Origin: JASLMY01 sp965226475
GTDB taxonomy: Bacteria; Pseudomonadota; Alphaproteobacteria; GCA-2731375
Direction of reading: 5' to 3'
DNA: 64,000 bases
NCBI GenBank assembly: GCA_965226475.1
Contig: CBDDDJ010000005.1
Location: 1,674,001-1,738,000 of the forward strand
The translations under genes and the position numbers were made by a program. Below are positions 44,885 to 53,990 of this stretch, in pieces (the stretch's first letter is position 1; each line of letters begins with the position of its first letter). The notes beneath the pieces are model-generated. The model had not been told where the DNA came from. It ran no database searches and saw only the letters and a program-made list of their open reading frames with translations.

Positions 44885-45106
44885 GCGCCCTCCCAACCGG
44901 ACGTTCGTGGCCCCGCCAACCCGCGCGAGCGCCCCATCGTAGCGCTTCCGCCGTGGCGACGCATAGGCATCTCGCTTGCCGGTCGGACGGCCGGAACCAG
45001 ACGAAGACCGCTCGCCCAGGGCATGGACACGCGGCTTGAGCGAGCCTTTTCCCCACTCGGCTCAAACTGTTGATGCCGTCGAAGGCAGCGGTTTTTAAAC
45101 TCCGCC

Positions 45107-45304
45107 ATGTCGGGGAGCCACGATTTATTCGGAAACGAGAAAATAGTTCCGTTATTGGGCGACACTATCATGGAACAGGGATGGAATGAGGTCGACGGCA
45201 CCGGCGAGATCGCGGTCGTCGATAATCGCAACCTGCTCCACGCCACCTATCACAAAGACGGAAAAACCAAAGGCTACCCCATCGGGGCGCGATATCTGGT
45301 CTGA
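45107..45304 (+). CDS. small hypothetical protein or gene remnant (65 aa)
   Basis: A short frame whose second half (GEIAVVDNRNLLHATYHKDG and GYPIGARYLV) has native codon bias and reads like the C-terminus of a larger protein, while the first part is AT-rich and unconvincing. No good ribosome-binding site. It stands in a stretch of degraded genes, so a remnant is more likely than a functional small gene. Confidence 0.3.
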   Translation: MSGSHDLFGNEKIVPLLGDTIMEQGWNEVDGTGEIAVVDNRNLLHATYHKDGKTKGYPIGARYLV

Positions 45305-45364
45305 AGGAAGTCCGTCGAGGCGACGGCGTCATCCCTCGCGGAGGCGGCGCGTCCGGTCGAGCCG

Positions 45365-45470
45365 CCTGGCGCGCCGCATCCTTCATGACGTCGGCGATCA
45401 ACCCATGGGCGTTGGCCCAAGCCTGGCGAACGTCCGCCGTGAACGCATCGCCCAGGCCCTGCTCGTCCAC
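45365..45470 (-). pseudogene. globin-like C-terminal remnant
   Basis: About 35 residues including LGDAFTADVRQAWANAHGLI resemble the end of bacterial globin domains (helices G-H of haemoglobin-like proteins). No upstream globin sequence in frame, no start codon. It follows a chemoreceptor fragment in a different frame. The similarity is by eye and short, so the call is tentative. Confidence 0.4.
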
Positions 45471-45547
45471 GTCCCGCCGGCCGATGGGACCTTCGTCTTC
45501 GCCGAACGTGTCCTCCGGAGCGTGCCCGGCGAGATCCCCGACGGCGC

Positions 45548-45694
45548 CTTGACTTCCCCGGCGAGCACGGCGAAGCCGCGGCCCGCCTCGCCCGCCCGGG
45601 CCGTTTCTATCGTGGCGTTCAAGGCCAGCAGATTCGTCCGACCGGCAATATCGTCGATGCGGCCCGCAACCTGTCGAATTTGGTTCAGATCGCT
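45548..45694 (-). pseudogene. methyl-accepting chemotaxis protein signalling-domain remnant
   Basis: The minus strand encodes the hairpin tip of a chemoreceptor: DDIAGRTNLLALNATIETAR and AGEAGRGFAVLAGEVK, nearly the family consensus. A TAG immediately precedes the fragment and coding sense is lost after GEVK. The rest of the receptor is missing, so this is a relic adjoining the MFS gene. Confidence 0.8.
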
Positions 45695-45741
45695 CTACAG
45701 CAGACCTATGGATACGACGATACGATCGATTCGCTCGTCCA

Positions 45742-46992
45742 TCACTTCGACACGGCGCGGGGCGCGCGCGCGAGGAATGCCACGGCGGCGGCCACCAGGC
45801 CCATGGCGCCGAGGCAGGCGAAGGGCAGCTGGTAGTCGCCCGTCAGGTCACGCAACACGCCGGAGATCATCGGGCCCGAGGCTTGGCTGAGGACCTGCAG
45901 GCTGAGCGCGATACCACGAATGGCGCCGAAACTGGCGCGGCCGAAATAGTTGGCCCAGGCGAGCGGCAGCACCGTGATGAGGCCGCCAATGCCGGCGCCG
46001 AAGAGCGCGCCCGAGAGATAGGCGCCCGCCGCGCTTTCCACCCCCCGCATCATGAGCGCGCTGACGCCGAGCGCCAGACCGGTGCCGACCAGCGCGAGAT
46101 TGAGGGAAAGCCGCCTCGGCCAGAAGCCGAGCGCGAAGCCGACGAACGCCGAGACGATCGAGAGGGTACCGACGACCGTCGCGGCGATCGTCGGGTCGAG
46201 ACCGCGTTCGATCAGGTGCGGGGCCTGATGCAGGCTGACGCCAGCCTGCACCGGATAGGCGAGCGCGGTGAAGAGGGCGAGCAGCCAGAAGGCGGGCAAT
46301 TTGAGCGCCTGGGCCCGGGTGAAGGCGGGCTCCGGTGCCGGCGGCCCATCGCCTCGGTTCGGCGCCGCCTCCGGCACCATGCCCATATCCTCCGGCCGGC
46401 GGACGAGCAGCAGCCAGACCGGCGGCAGGCCGACCAGCAGCACGGTGGCGCCCACCGCCAGCCAGCCAGCCCGCAAGCCGCCCGCGTCGATCGCCATGTG
46501 GGCGATCAGCGGTAGAGAGGCCAACCCCGCCATGTGGGCGAGCGTGGTGATCGAGACGGCGAGCGCCCGGCGGTCGACGAACCAGTTGGCGACGGCGCCG
46601 TAAACGCCGAGGTCGAAAGCCCCGGCGAAGTTCATCCGCGCCAGGCAGAAGAGCAGATAGAAAACCACGAGCGAGCCGGCGAAGGCGAGGCCGAAGCAGG
46701 CCGCCGCCGTGGTCAGGATGGCAATGGTCAGCACCGCCCGGGCGCCACGCGCGTCCAGTATCGGCCCGAGGAAAGGAGAGGTGAACGCGGCCAGCACGCC
46801 GCCCAAGGAGACCGCGCCCGAGATCGCCGTGCGTGACCAGCCGTACTCGCTCGTCATTGGCTCGACGAAGATCGACAACGTCGCGACCGCCGGCCCCTGG
46901 CGCGCGAAGCCGGCGCAGCAGACGGCGGCCAGCACCACCCAGGCGTAATGAAACGGCAGCCGGCCGGCGAGCCAGAGGGCGAGCGGTCTCAC
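45742..46992 (-). CDS. MFS transporter (monocarboxylate/OxlT-like)
   Basis: A 416-aa twelve-helix major facilitator. Helix 1 region FHYAWVVLAAVCCAGFARQG, the loop 2-3 motif FLGPILDARGARAVL and MVPEAAPNRGDGPPAPEP in the central cytoplasmic loop fit the OxlT/MCT-type group that carries organic acids. The start at ATG 46990-46992 lies 29 bp after an SDR gene on the same strand, suggesting a transport-plus-oxidation unit. Confidence 0.87.
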   Translation of the reverse strand: MRPLALWLAGRLPFHYAWVVLAAVCCAGFARQGPAVATLSIFVEPMTSEYGWSRTAISGAVSLGGVLAAFTSPFLGPILDARGARAVLTIAILTTAAACFGLAFAGSLVVFYLLFCLARMNFAGAFDLGVYGAVANWFVDRRALAVSITTLAHMAGLASLPLIAHMAIDAGGLRAGWLAVGATVLLVGLPPVWLLLVRRPEDMGMVPEAAPNRGDGPPAPEPAFTRAQALKLPAFWLLALFTALAYPVQAGVSLHQAPHLIERGLDPTIAATVVGTLSIVSAFVGFALGFWPRRLSLNLALVGTGLALGVSALMMRGVESAAGAYLSGALFGAGIGGLITVLPLAWANYFGRASFGAIRGIALSLQVLSQASGPMISGVLRDLTGDYQLPFACLGAMGLVAAAVAFLARAPRAVSK

Positions 46993-47021
46993 CTACGCCA
47001 CCGTCCAGGGGCGGCCGCGCT

Positions 47022-47777
47022 TCAGAGGCCGCCGGTGACGTCGATGGTAACGCCGGTGACGAAGTCCGCGTCGGCGGAGGCCAGGAAGCAGAGCACGCGG
47101 GCCTGGTCCACCGCTTCGGCCACGCGGCGGAGCGGTACGTTGGCGGCCTCGGCCGCCTTCTCCTCGGCGGAGAGCATCTCGAAGCGGGGACGGATCCGCT
47201 CGGTCAAGGTCCGGCTCGGCGCGATGGCGTTGACGTTGATGCCGTGCGGGCCGAGCTCCAGCGCCAATTTTTTGGTCAGCGCGATGATCCCGCCCTTGGC
47301 GGCGGCGTAGGCGGCGCTGGAGGCGACCGAGCGGCCGCGGCCGGCGATCGAGGCGATGTTGACGATCTTGCCGCCGCCCTCCGCCTTCATCCCCGGCACC
47401 ACGGCGTTGGTGAAGTTGAAGGTACCGTTGAGGTTGAAGTCGACGATCTTCTGCCACTCCTCGGCCGTCAATTCGTCGATGCCGGCGCCGGGATTGGCAA
47501 TGATGGTGCTGCCGCCGACGGCGTTCACCAGGATGTCGACGCGGCCGTGCGCGGCCTCCGTCCGGGCCACGAGCGCGCCCACCGCTTCACCGTCCAGCGC
47601 GCTGATCTCGTGCGGCTCCACCGCCCGGCCCAGCTTCGCCACCATGTCGTCCAGGCGGGCCGGATCGTTGTCCACCGCGACGACGGTGCCGCCCTCGGCG
47701 GCGATGATGTCGGCGCTGGCTCGCCCGATGCCGCTGCCCGCGGCGGTGACGAGCGCGATTCTGTTCTCGAAGCGCAT
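47022..47777 (-). CDS. SDR family NAD(P)-dependent oxidoreductase
   Basis: A 251-aa classical short-chain dehydrogenase. The cofactor motif is TAAGSGIGRA (about 11-20) with an Asp (AVDND) favouring NAD(H); NAVGG is the NAG-equivalent, and the catalytic set is the Ser in NIASIAGRGRSVASS plus AAYAAAKGG (Tyr, Lys). C-terminal FVTGVTIDVTGGL is typical. It likely oxidises a hydroxy compound imported by the downstream MFS protein; the substrate is unknown. Confidence 0.9.
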   Translation of the reverse strand: MRFENRIALVTAAGSGIGRASADIIAAEGGTVVAVDNDPARLDDMVAKLGRAVEPHEISALDGEAVGALVARTEAAHGRVDILVNAVGGSTIIANPGAGIDELTAEEWQKIVDFNLNGTFNFTNAVVPGMKAEGGGKIVNIASIAGRGRSVASSAAYAAAKGGIIALTKKLALELGPHGINVNAIAPSRTLTERIRPRFEMLSAEEKAAEAANVPLRRVAEAVDQARVLCFLASADADFVTGVTIDVTGGL

Positions 47778-47953
47778 GCCGTTCCTCTCCCTCGCCTCCA
47801 GCTCTCCTCCGGCCGATCTTGCCAGACGGGGTCACCGCCGTCGAACCGGCCGCGCCGGCGACGCGCCTCGGCTTTCTCCCTCACTCGAGAGAGAGAGGCC
47901 CATGACAAGCGGAGTCCGGATCCGAAAGACGGCGGGAACGCCGACGAGACGTT

Positions 47954-48745
47954 TCACCCCACCTCGCGCAGATCATCGGGCAACATACAGACCGGGATCG
48001 GTTCCATCTTGTGCTGGTTGGCGCCGTTGAGGCGGCGGTAGATGGCCGTCACCTCGCGTTGCCGGTTGTCGAGGCCCGTCTCGTCGCCGTCGAAGCTCAT
48101 GGCCCATTCGAGCTCGGGATAGCTGGCGCCGATCTGGTCCTCGTCCGTGCGGTCGTCACCCCACAGGCCGTCCGTGGGTGGCGCCATCAATATCGCCTCG
48201 TTGATGTCGAGCGCGCGGCCCACCTCATAGACTTCCGTCTTCACCAAGTCGGCGATGGGACTCAGATCGACGCCGCCGTCGCCGTATTTGGTGAAAAAGC
48301 CGATGCCGAAGTCCTCCACCTTGTTGCCGGTACCGACGACCAGGCGGCCCCGCAGCGCCGCGAAGTAGTAGAGCGTGGTCATCCGCAGGCGGGCGCGAGT
48401 GTTGACCAGCGACATCTCGCGCCGCCCCTCGTCCGAACTCTCCGGCAACGCGTCGATGAACCCGTCGAAGACACGCGTCAGCTCGACCTCGACGCTCTCG
48501 ACCGTCTCGTGGCGTTGCTTCAGGAAGGCGATGTGATCGCGGGCGCGAGTCACCTGGTCGCGACTCTGGTGGATCGGCATCTCGACGATGAGTAATGGCA
48601 TGCCGGTGCGCGCGGCCAAGGTCGAGGAGACGGCGGAATCGATCCCGCCCGAGACGCCGATGACGAATCCCTCGGCGCGTGCCCGGCGACAATAGTCGGC
48701 AAGCCAGCCGGTAACGTGATCGATAACGGCTTCGGTTTTCATCAT
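47954..48745 (-). CDS. nadE: NAD+ synthase, ammonia-dependent
   Basis: A 263-aa NH3-dependent NAD synthetase: the ATP pyrophosphatase loop is VIGVSGGIDSAVSSTLA (about 28-44). VVGTGNKVEDFGIGFFTKYG and GDGGVDLSPIADLVKTEVYE are the conserved deamido-NAD-binding segments. No N-terminal glutaminase domain is present, so free ammonia is the nitrogen donor. The start at 48743-48745 (tandem ATG codons) has GGGAAG upstream. Divergent from a CoA-transferase gene. Confidence 0.95.
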   Translation of the reverse strand: MMKTEAVIDHVTGWLADYCRRARAEGFVIGVSGGIDSAVSSTLAARTGMPLLIVEMPIHQSRDQVTRARDHIAFLKQRHETVESVEVELTRVFDGFIDALPESSDEGRREMSLVNTRARLRMTTLYYFAALRGRLVVGTGNKVEDFGIGFFTKYGDGGVDLSPIADLVKTEVYEVGRALDINEAILMAPPTDGLWGDDRTDEDQIGASYPELEWAMSFDGDETGLDNRQREVTAIYRRLNGANQHKMEPIPVCMLPDDLREVG

Positions 48746-48904
48746 GCTTCTTCCCTTTTCCGGCCGGTGGCGAGCAGCGGGTCCGGCCAGGGCATCATAA
48801 GCGGCAACCTTGTGCCGGACCATCGGCGGGCCGGCGACGAGCTTGCGGCGGTGCTGGCCATCGTCGAAACTGCCGGACTTTCCTGGTTTTCTCGGAGTTT
48901 CTCC

Positions 48905-50092
48905 ATGGCCTTGAGCGGCATTCGCGTGATCGACCTAACCCGGATTCTGGCCGGCCCCTTCTGTTCCATGCTGCTGGCCGACATGGGGGCGGACGTGATC
49001 AAGATCGAGTCGCCGGGCGCGGGCGATCCGGTGCGCCATCAGGGCGCCATCAAGCACGGGGTCAGCTGGTACTTTGCCAAATTCAACCGCAACAAACGCT
49101 CGATGACGATCGACTTGCGCTCCGGCGACGGCAAGGCGCTGCTGGCGGAGCTGATCGCCGGCGCGGATGTGTTGGTGGAGAACTACCGCCCGGGCGTGCT
49201 GGCTGAGATGGGCTTCGATGGCGCCAGGCTCGAGGCACTGAACCCCGACCTGGTGGTGACCAGCGTCAACGGCTTCGGCTCCACCGGGCCCTACGCCCAG
49301 CGCCCCGCTTTCGACTTCATCGCTCAGGCGATGAGCGGCTTCATGTCGGTGAACGGCCGCGAGGGCGAGCCACCGATCCGCGCGGCGCCGCCCTTGAGCG
49401 ACCTGATCGCCGGCCTCTATGCTGCCTTCGGCACCGTCTGCGCCCTGATGGCGCGGGGCCGCCTGCCCCAGGGCGAAGCGGGCCAGCGGGTCGAGGCGAG
49501 CCTCAACAACAGCCTCGTTTCGATGATGGCCTACCTCTCGGCCGAATGCCTGGCGACGGGCGAACTGCCGAAGCGGACCGGCAACGACCACCCGATCATG
49601 TCGCCCTATGGCCTCTACCGCGCAAGCGACGGGGAGATCGCGGTCGCCGCCAGCCACGATGGCATTGTCGAACGGCTCTTGGGCGCTCTCGACCTCTCGC
49701 CGCTTTTAGGGCGGCCGGAGTTCGCCACCAACGCCGATCGTTTTGAAAACCGCCCGGCGATCGACGCCGAGATCAACGCGCGGATCGGCCTGGACACGGT
49801 CGATGCCTGGATCGAGCTGCTGAATGCGCAAGGCGTCCCCTGCGGGCGGGTCCAGACCTTGGGCGACGTCTTCGCCGACCCACAGATCCAGGCGCAGGAA
49901 ATGGTGCTGGAGGTCGACCATCCAGGCCACGGGCCGGTGCAAATGACCGGGTTTCCAGTAAAACTCGACGGCACGCCTTGCCACGTTCGCTACCCCGCCC
50001 CCGATCTCGGCGGGCATACGGACGAGGTCTTGGCAGAACTGGGCTACGATGGGGCCAAAATCGAGGCCCTGCGGGCACGGAACGTCATTTGA
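48905..50092 (+). CDS. class III CoA-transferase (CaiB/BaiF family)
   Basis: A 395-aa family III CoA-transferase. MALSGIRVIDLTRILAGPFC at the start, LLADMGADVIKIESPGAGDP, VLVENYRPGVLAEMG and RPAFDFIAQAMSGFM, where the Asp is the catalytic nucleophile, are all present. It interlocks as a homodimer and transfers CoA between carboxylic acids. ATG 48905 begins exactly at the family N-terminus. A DsbA-like isomerase gene follows 17 bp later. Confidence 0.93.
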   Translation: MALSGIRVIDLTRILAGPFCSMLLADMGADVIKIESPGAGDPVRHQGAIKHGVSWYFAKFNRNKRSMTIDLRSGDGKALLAELIAGADVLVENYRPGVLAEMGFDGARLEALNPDLVVTSVNGFGSTGPYAQRPAFDFIAQAMSGFMSVNGREGEPPIRAAPPLSDLIAGLYAAFGTVCALMARGRLPQGEAGQRVEASLNNSLVSMMAYLSAECLATGELPKRTGNDHPIMSPYGLYRASDGEIAVAASHDGIVERLLGALDLSPLLGRPEFATNADRFENRPAIDAEINARIGLDTVDAWIELLNAQGVPCGRVQTLGDVFADPQIQAQEMVLEVDHPGHGPVQMTGFPVKLDGTPCHVRYPAPDLGGHTDEVLAELGYDGAKIEALRARNVI

Positions 50093-50109
50093 AGGGGAGG
50101 CATGGCGCC

Positions 50110-50748
50110 ATGGGGACCATCATTACCCTCTATACCGACTACAAGAGCCCCTATGCCTATCTGGTGAAGGATCTGGCCTACCAGTTGGAGGACAGCCGCG
50201 ACGTCGAGATCGACTGGCTGCCCTATACCCTCGACATCCCCGACTATCTCGGCAGCGCCGAGGTCGACGCCCAGGGCAAGGTGGTGGCGGAGACCCGGTC
50301 GCCGCACCAATGGCGCCGGGTCCGCTATTCCTATATGGACGCGCGGCGCTATGCCAATCTCCGCGGCCTGACCATTCGCGGCACCCGGAAGATCTGGAAT
50401 TCCTCGCTCGCGGCGATCGGTCTGCTTTGGGCCAGGGAACACGGGCGTGACGCTACCCGGCGCTATCACGATATTACGTTCGAGCGCTTCTGGCGCCGCG
50501 AGCTGGATATCGAGGACGCAGCCGTGGTGGGCGCGGTGCTGGCCGAAGCAGGGGTCGATCCCTCGGGCTTTGCCGAATGGGCGGCCGCCGAGGGCCGGTC
50601 TCGCCACGATGCCATCCGCACGGCGGCCGAGGCGAGCGGTGTTTTCGGCGTGCCCAGCTTCGTCCTCGAAGAGGAAATCTTCTGGGGCCGCGAGCATCTG
50701 GAACTGATTGAAATGCGCCTCGACGCCTTGGGTATCGAGGCGCGGTGA
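50110..50748 (+). CDS. DsbA-family protein, 2-hydroxychromene-2-carboxylate isomerase-like
   Basis: A 212-aa thioredoxin-fold enzyme with the SPYAYL motif (residues 13-18, Ser replacing the redox cysteine) that characterises kappa-class GST/HCCA isomerases. Later comes GVFGVPSFVLEEEIFWGREH, the cis-Pro and C-terminal region. AGGGGAGG precedes ATG 50110. Co-transcribed with the CoA-transferase; possibly a glutathione-dependent isomerase of an aromatic degradation intermediate. Confidence 0.87.
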   Translation: MGTIITLYTDYKSPYAYLVKDLAYQLEDSRDVEIDWLPYTLDIPDYLGSAEVDAQGKVVAETRSPHQWRRVRYSYMDARRYANLRGLTIRGTRKIWNSSLAAIGLLWAREHGRDATRRYHDITFERFWRRELDIEDAAVVGAVLAEAGVDPSGFAEWAAAEGRSRHDAIRTAAEASGVFGVPSFVLEEEIFWGREHLELIEMRLDALGIEAR

Positions 50749-50762
50749 CCGCAGCCAAGTCT

Positions 50763-50791
50763 TCGCAAGGCGAATTTGCCACGCTATAAAA
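50763..50791 (+). promoter_or_regulatory. candidate sigma-70 promoter upstream of rpsU pseudogene
   Basis: TTCGCA (50763-50768), a 17-base spacer and TATAAA (50786-50791) form a good -35/-10 pair about 57 bp before the degraded rpsU start. The -35 overlaps a small TTCGC-AAG-GCGAA hairpin followed by TTT that could terminate the upstream operon. Confidence 0.45.
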
Positions 50792-50847
50792 TTGCCGCCT
50801 CGCTGGCACCCATGGGGCGCGCCGGCGACGAGGAGGGGAGCGGTATC

Positions 50848-51058
50848 CTGGTAAACGTACTGGCACGCGACAATTAATGTCGATCAGGCTCTGCGCGCGC
50901 TGAAGAAGAAGATGCAGCGCGAGGGCGTGTTCCGTGAGATGAAGCTCAGGAATTACTACGAGAAGCCGTCCGAGAAGCGGGCGCGCGAGAAGGGCGAGGC
51001 GGTGCGCCGCGCCCGCAAGCTGGCGCGCAAGCGGGCCCAGCGCGAAGGTCTGATCTGA
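50848..51058 (+). pseudogene. rpsU: 30S ribosomal protein S21, frameshifted
   Basis: Reads VNVLARDN, then an extra T at about 50874-50875 creates TAA; skipping it restores the S21 sequence (NVDQALRALKKKMQREGVF, MKLRNYYEKPSEKRAREKGE, ending KRAQREGLI before TGA 51056-51058). No ATG or GTG stands at the expected start; the codon there is CTG. Length (about 68 aa) and sequence are otherwise normal. Two lesions suggest a dead paralogue, with an intact rpsU elsewhere, unless the T is a sequencing error. Confidence 0.85.
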
Positions 51059-51064
51059 CCCCGG

Positions 51065-51080
51065 CCGCGCGCCTGCGCGG
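51065..51080 (+). terminator. GC hairpin after rpsU
   Basis: CCGCGC-GCCT-GCGCGG, a 6-bp stem with a 4-nt loop beginning six bases after the rpsU stop. No T-run follows (TCCCGTCCCC). Likely the original transcript end. Confidence 0.45.
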
Positions 51081-51198
51081 TCCCGTCCCCCGATCCCGAC
51101 CATCGCCGTGAAACGGCCACGGCTGAGTTTGTTCTTCGCGGAGCGGTTCATCGCGCCGCCGCGCCCGACGCCTATGACACGACCGCGACGGGCTTCAC

Positions 51199-51351
51199 AT
51201 GCCGACGCCAACCTCCCACCTCAACCACCTGCCGACCAACCCGCGGGATGCCGTCCGGAAGGTGCTGGACGACAATTTCGTCAGTCTCTATCTGCACGGC
51301 TCCTTCGCCGTGGGCAGTTCGCTCGCCACGGCGCGTGCGTGGGCCCAGTGA
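51199..51351 (+). pseudogene. nucleotidyltransferase N-terminal fragment
   Basis: A 50-codon frame from ATG 51199: after about 20 residues it reads VRKVLDDNFVSLYLHGSFAV, the start of a nucleotidyltransferase fold (G-S loop), but the metal-binding D-x-D that should follow is missing and unrelated sequence leads to TGA. It appears to be a truncated adenylyltransferase-like gene. Short similarity; the rest of 51059-51441 shows nothing coding. Confidence 0.4.
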
Positions 51352-51441
51352 CCGTCTCACGCACCCTCGATTTCATCCGCCATGCGCGAGACCTCTTCCT
51401 CTCCGGCATTTGAACGCAAAGGCGACGGCGATCCCGGGTCG

Positions 51442-52671
51442 TTATTTCTTCGTCGCCGCCGTCTTCGCCTTGGGTGCGGGGAAACCGAGTTCGAGGACGT
51501 TGCTCAGGTGGTTGATCAGCGAGAGGGGTGGGCTGCTTTGCAGTTCGAACTCCTCTGAATCGGCGTCTTCATAGGCCTGGATCTTGGTGCCCTTGAGGCG
51601 CTTCAGGGAATCCCGCCAGCGCTTGTGCGCCTCCTTGGCGGTGATCTCCTTGGCGTCGAGCCGCCGCTTGATCCGCAGGTGATCGGCGACCATCTCGTTG
51701 ATCATCTTGCCGACGTATTCCTCGATGAAATTGAGCCGCTTCTCCTCGGTGTCGAGATAGGTTTTTGCCGGCTCGATTTTGGTTTTGCTGGTGACCCGGC
51801 CCTCGTCGTCGGCCTTTTTCACCATCCGAAGCTCAAGCCGCTTCGCCGCGCGCTCCAGAATTCGTTTGGTCAGTGGGTCGTATCCTTCGTTCACCACCTG
51901 GTCGACGTAGGCGTGCCAGAACTCGTGGGTGAAGACGGCAACCACGGAGCGCGATTGGCGGTGGTCGATATTGCCCTTTGGCGTGATCGTGTTGCCGCCG
52001 ACCTTGATGGCGTCGTCATCGGTATTGTAGCGGGCCTCGGTCGAACTTTTGAAATCACCCTTCACGACGGTGATGTGGCCGCCCGCGGCAATAAAGCGAT
52101 CGAGCAACGGACCGCCAATGTCGTGGCGGCTCAATACGGCGAGCAGGTCCAGAGACAGATCCGTCCATTTCTCCTTCGTCCGACCGGGAAGCCCCGAGAC
52201 TGGCGGCAACGCGTAGGCGGCACCGAAGAAGACCAGCGGTGTCATGATGAGGGCGACGCTGGCGTCGAAGGAGACGTTGATTACCGACGGACCGAGGCCG
52301 TCGACGCCGGCGGCAAGGCCCGACCCGATATCCGTGCCTTCCCGGGAGAGGCCCGTCAGCGCCGTGACTTCCCGGCCCTCGTTCGGCCGGAACAGGCCTT
52401 CGCCTGCCACCAGTGGCGCGAATATCAGCTGCCCGAAACCCTCGCCGAAGGGAGCGGGATCGTCGAAGGTCTCCCCGCTCAGCGCCGTGACGGAGCCGCC
52501 GCTCGCCGCGTGATAATGTGGTTCGGGAAAACCGGGCTCGCCGGGATTGTGGACGAACTGATCCATCGCCACCAGCTCACCACCGATCAAGGTCGCGTTT
52601 TGCGCCCAGGTCACCGTCGCCGCACTGGCGGCGAGCATCAGGACGGCGAGCGTCATCATTGGTTTTCGCAT
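51442..52671 (-). CDS. secreted putative zinc metalloprotease with HEFWH motif
   Basis: A 409-aa exported protein that I do not recognise as a known family. A signal peptide (MRKPMMTLAVLMLAASAATV, cleavage about residue 23) precedes an N-terminal region of about 130 residues, a hydrophobic stretch (VALIMTPLVFFGAAYALPPV) and a zincin-like core: VVAVFTHEFWHAYVDQVV with HExxH at 249-253, then a helical region EEYVGKMINEMVADHLRIKR that could supply a third ligand. AGGAGGGGAGG precedes the ATG, 12 bp after the restored end of the TPR/beta-barrel gene, so the two were one operon. Catalysis is inferred from the motif only. Confidence 0.75.
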   Translation of the reverse strand: MRKPMMTLAVLMLAASAATVTWAQNATLIGGELVAMDQFVHNPGEPGFPEPHYHAASGGSVTALSGETFDDPAPFGEGFGQLIFAPLVAGEGLFRPNEGREVTALTGLSREGTDIGSGLAAGVDGLGPSVINVSFDASVALIMTPLVFFGAAYALPPVSGLPGRTKEKWTDLSLDLLAVLSRHDIGGPLLDRFIAAGGHITVVKGDFKSSTEARYNTDDDAIKVGGNTITPKGNIDHRQSRSVVAVFTHEFWHAYVDQVVNEGYDPLTKRILERAAKRLELRMVKKADDEGRVTSKTKIEPAKTYLDTEEKRLNFIEEYVGKMINEMVADHLRIKRRLDAKEITAKEAHKRWRDSLKRLKGTKIQAYEDADSEEFELQSSPPLSLINHLSNVLELGFPAPKAKTAATKK

Positions 52672-53990
52672 TCCTCCCCTCCTTCAAAAGCGCATGGCCA
52701 GGCCAGCACTGATCGCATGCTGGTCATAATCGAAGACCCCGATGTTTGACTCGAGCCGCGTGTAGTCGTAGCGAAGGAAGAGTTACAGATGGGCGGCGAG
52801 CGGGCGTTTCAGGCGAAGGCCCGCGCCGTGCACCGTATCGTCGCGGGCAAAGGCGAAACCGCCGGCACCGGCGAGGCTGTTCGCATTGTCGTAGTCGTCG
52901 AGCGACAGCGCGTAATAGACCTCGCCCGAAATGCCCGCGACGAGCGGCGCCGCCGCGCCGAGAACGAAGCCGTGCGAAAGAGCGTCAAAGTCCGACCCGT
53001 CGGTCTCCTGAAGCCGCAGGGAATAACCGGCACGAAGCCGGATCTTCGTACCGGGCGGCCGCAGGTAGGTATCGAGCGAACCGGCGTGCGAGACGCCGTC
53101 GCGATCGCGTACCGCCGGCGCCCCGGCGAGATAGTCGGCGCCGGCGAAACGATAGGCGGCCACGACGGCGAGCCATTGGTTGAAACGATGCGCGATCGCG
53201 GTACGCACGTACCCGGACGTACGAAAATCGTCGCCGCCGAGAAACACGTGCTGCACGGTGAAATCCACGGCACCGGACGTGTCGGCGCCGAAGCGGTGGG
53301 CATAACGCAGCGACGCCTCGTTGGCGGCGAGATCGAAGGCCTCCAGCCGTCCGAGATACCATTCGCCGTCGAGGGAATAGCCAAGCGTGATCGAATCGTC
53401 GCCCCCCAGATCGAAGCGCCGACGAGCCTCGAACTCCGCCCGCATGAAATTGGAATCCCGGCTGGCGATATCGGCCGGAAGTGGCACCTCGTCGCCGAGC
53501 GTCACGACATTTGAGTTGTAGCCACCGCTGATTGCGAAACCGATAGTCCAGGGCTTCACAATCCCGAGTCCACGGGCCAGACGGTCTCGAAACTTCTTGT
53601 CGAGGACAGAGGGCGGCACCTCGTCCAGAAGTCGGGCCGCCTGAGCCGGCTCGCCGCGCCGCGCCCGGATCAGGGCCAGATAAACATCAACCGACGGCGC
53701 CAACTCGGGATCCCGGCGGACCGCCTCTCCGAACGCGGCCTCCGCCCGGTCCAGATCGTCGAGGTGAAACCACGAGCGCCCCAGGAATTCCGCCGTCTGC
53801 CCGACGCCCGGGCTTTCCGCCTCGAATCGTTCCAGCGCCTCGATCGCTTGCCCATACCGGCCCAGCCGCAACAGGGCCCAACCGAACTCGAAATCGAGCG
53901 CCGCGTGCTCGACACCGAGCGCCCTGGCCCGCTCCAGGCTCGACAGCGCCGCGTCGACAAGGCCCAACCGGTTGGCCGCCAACCCCCTGA

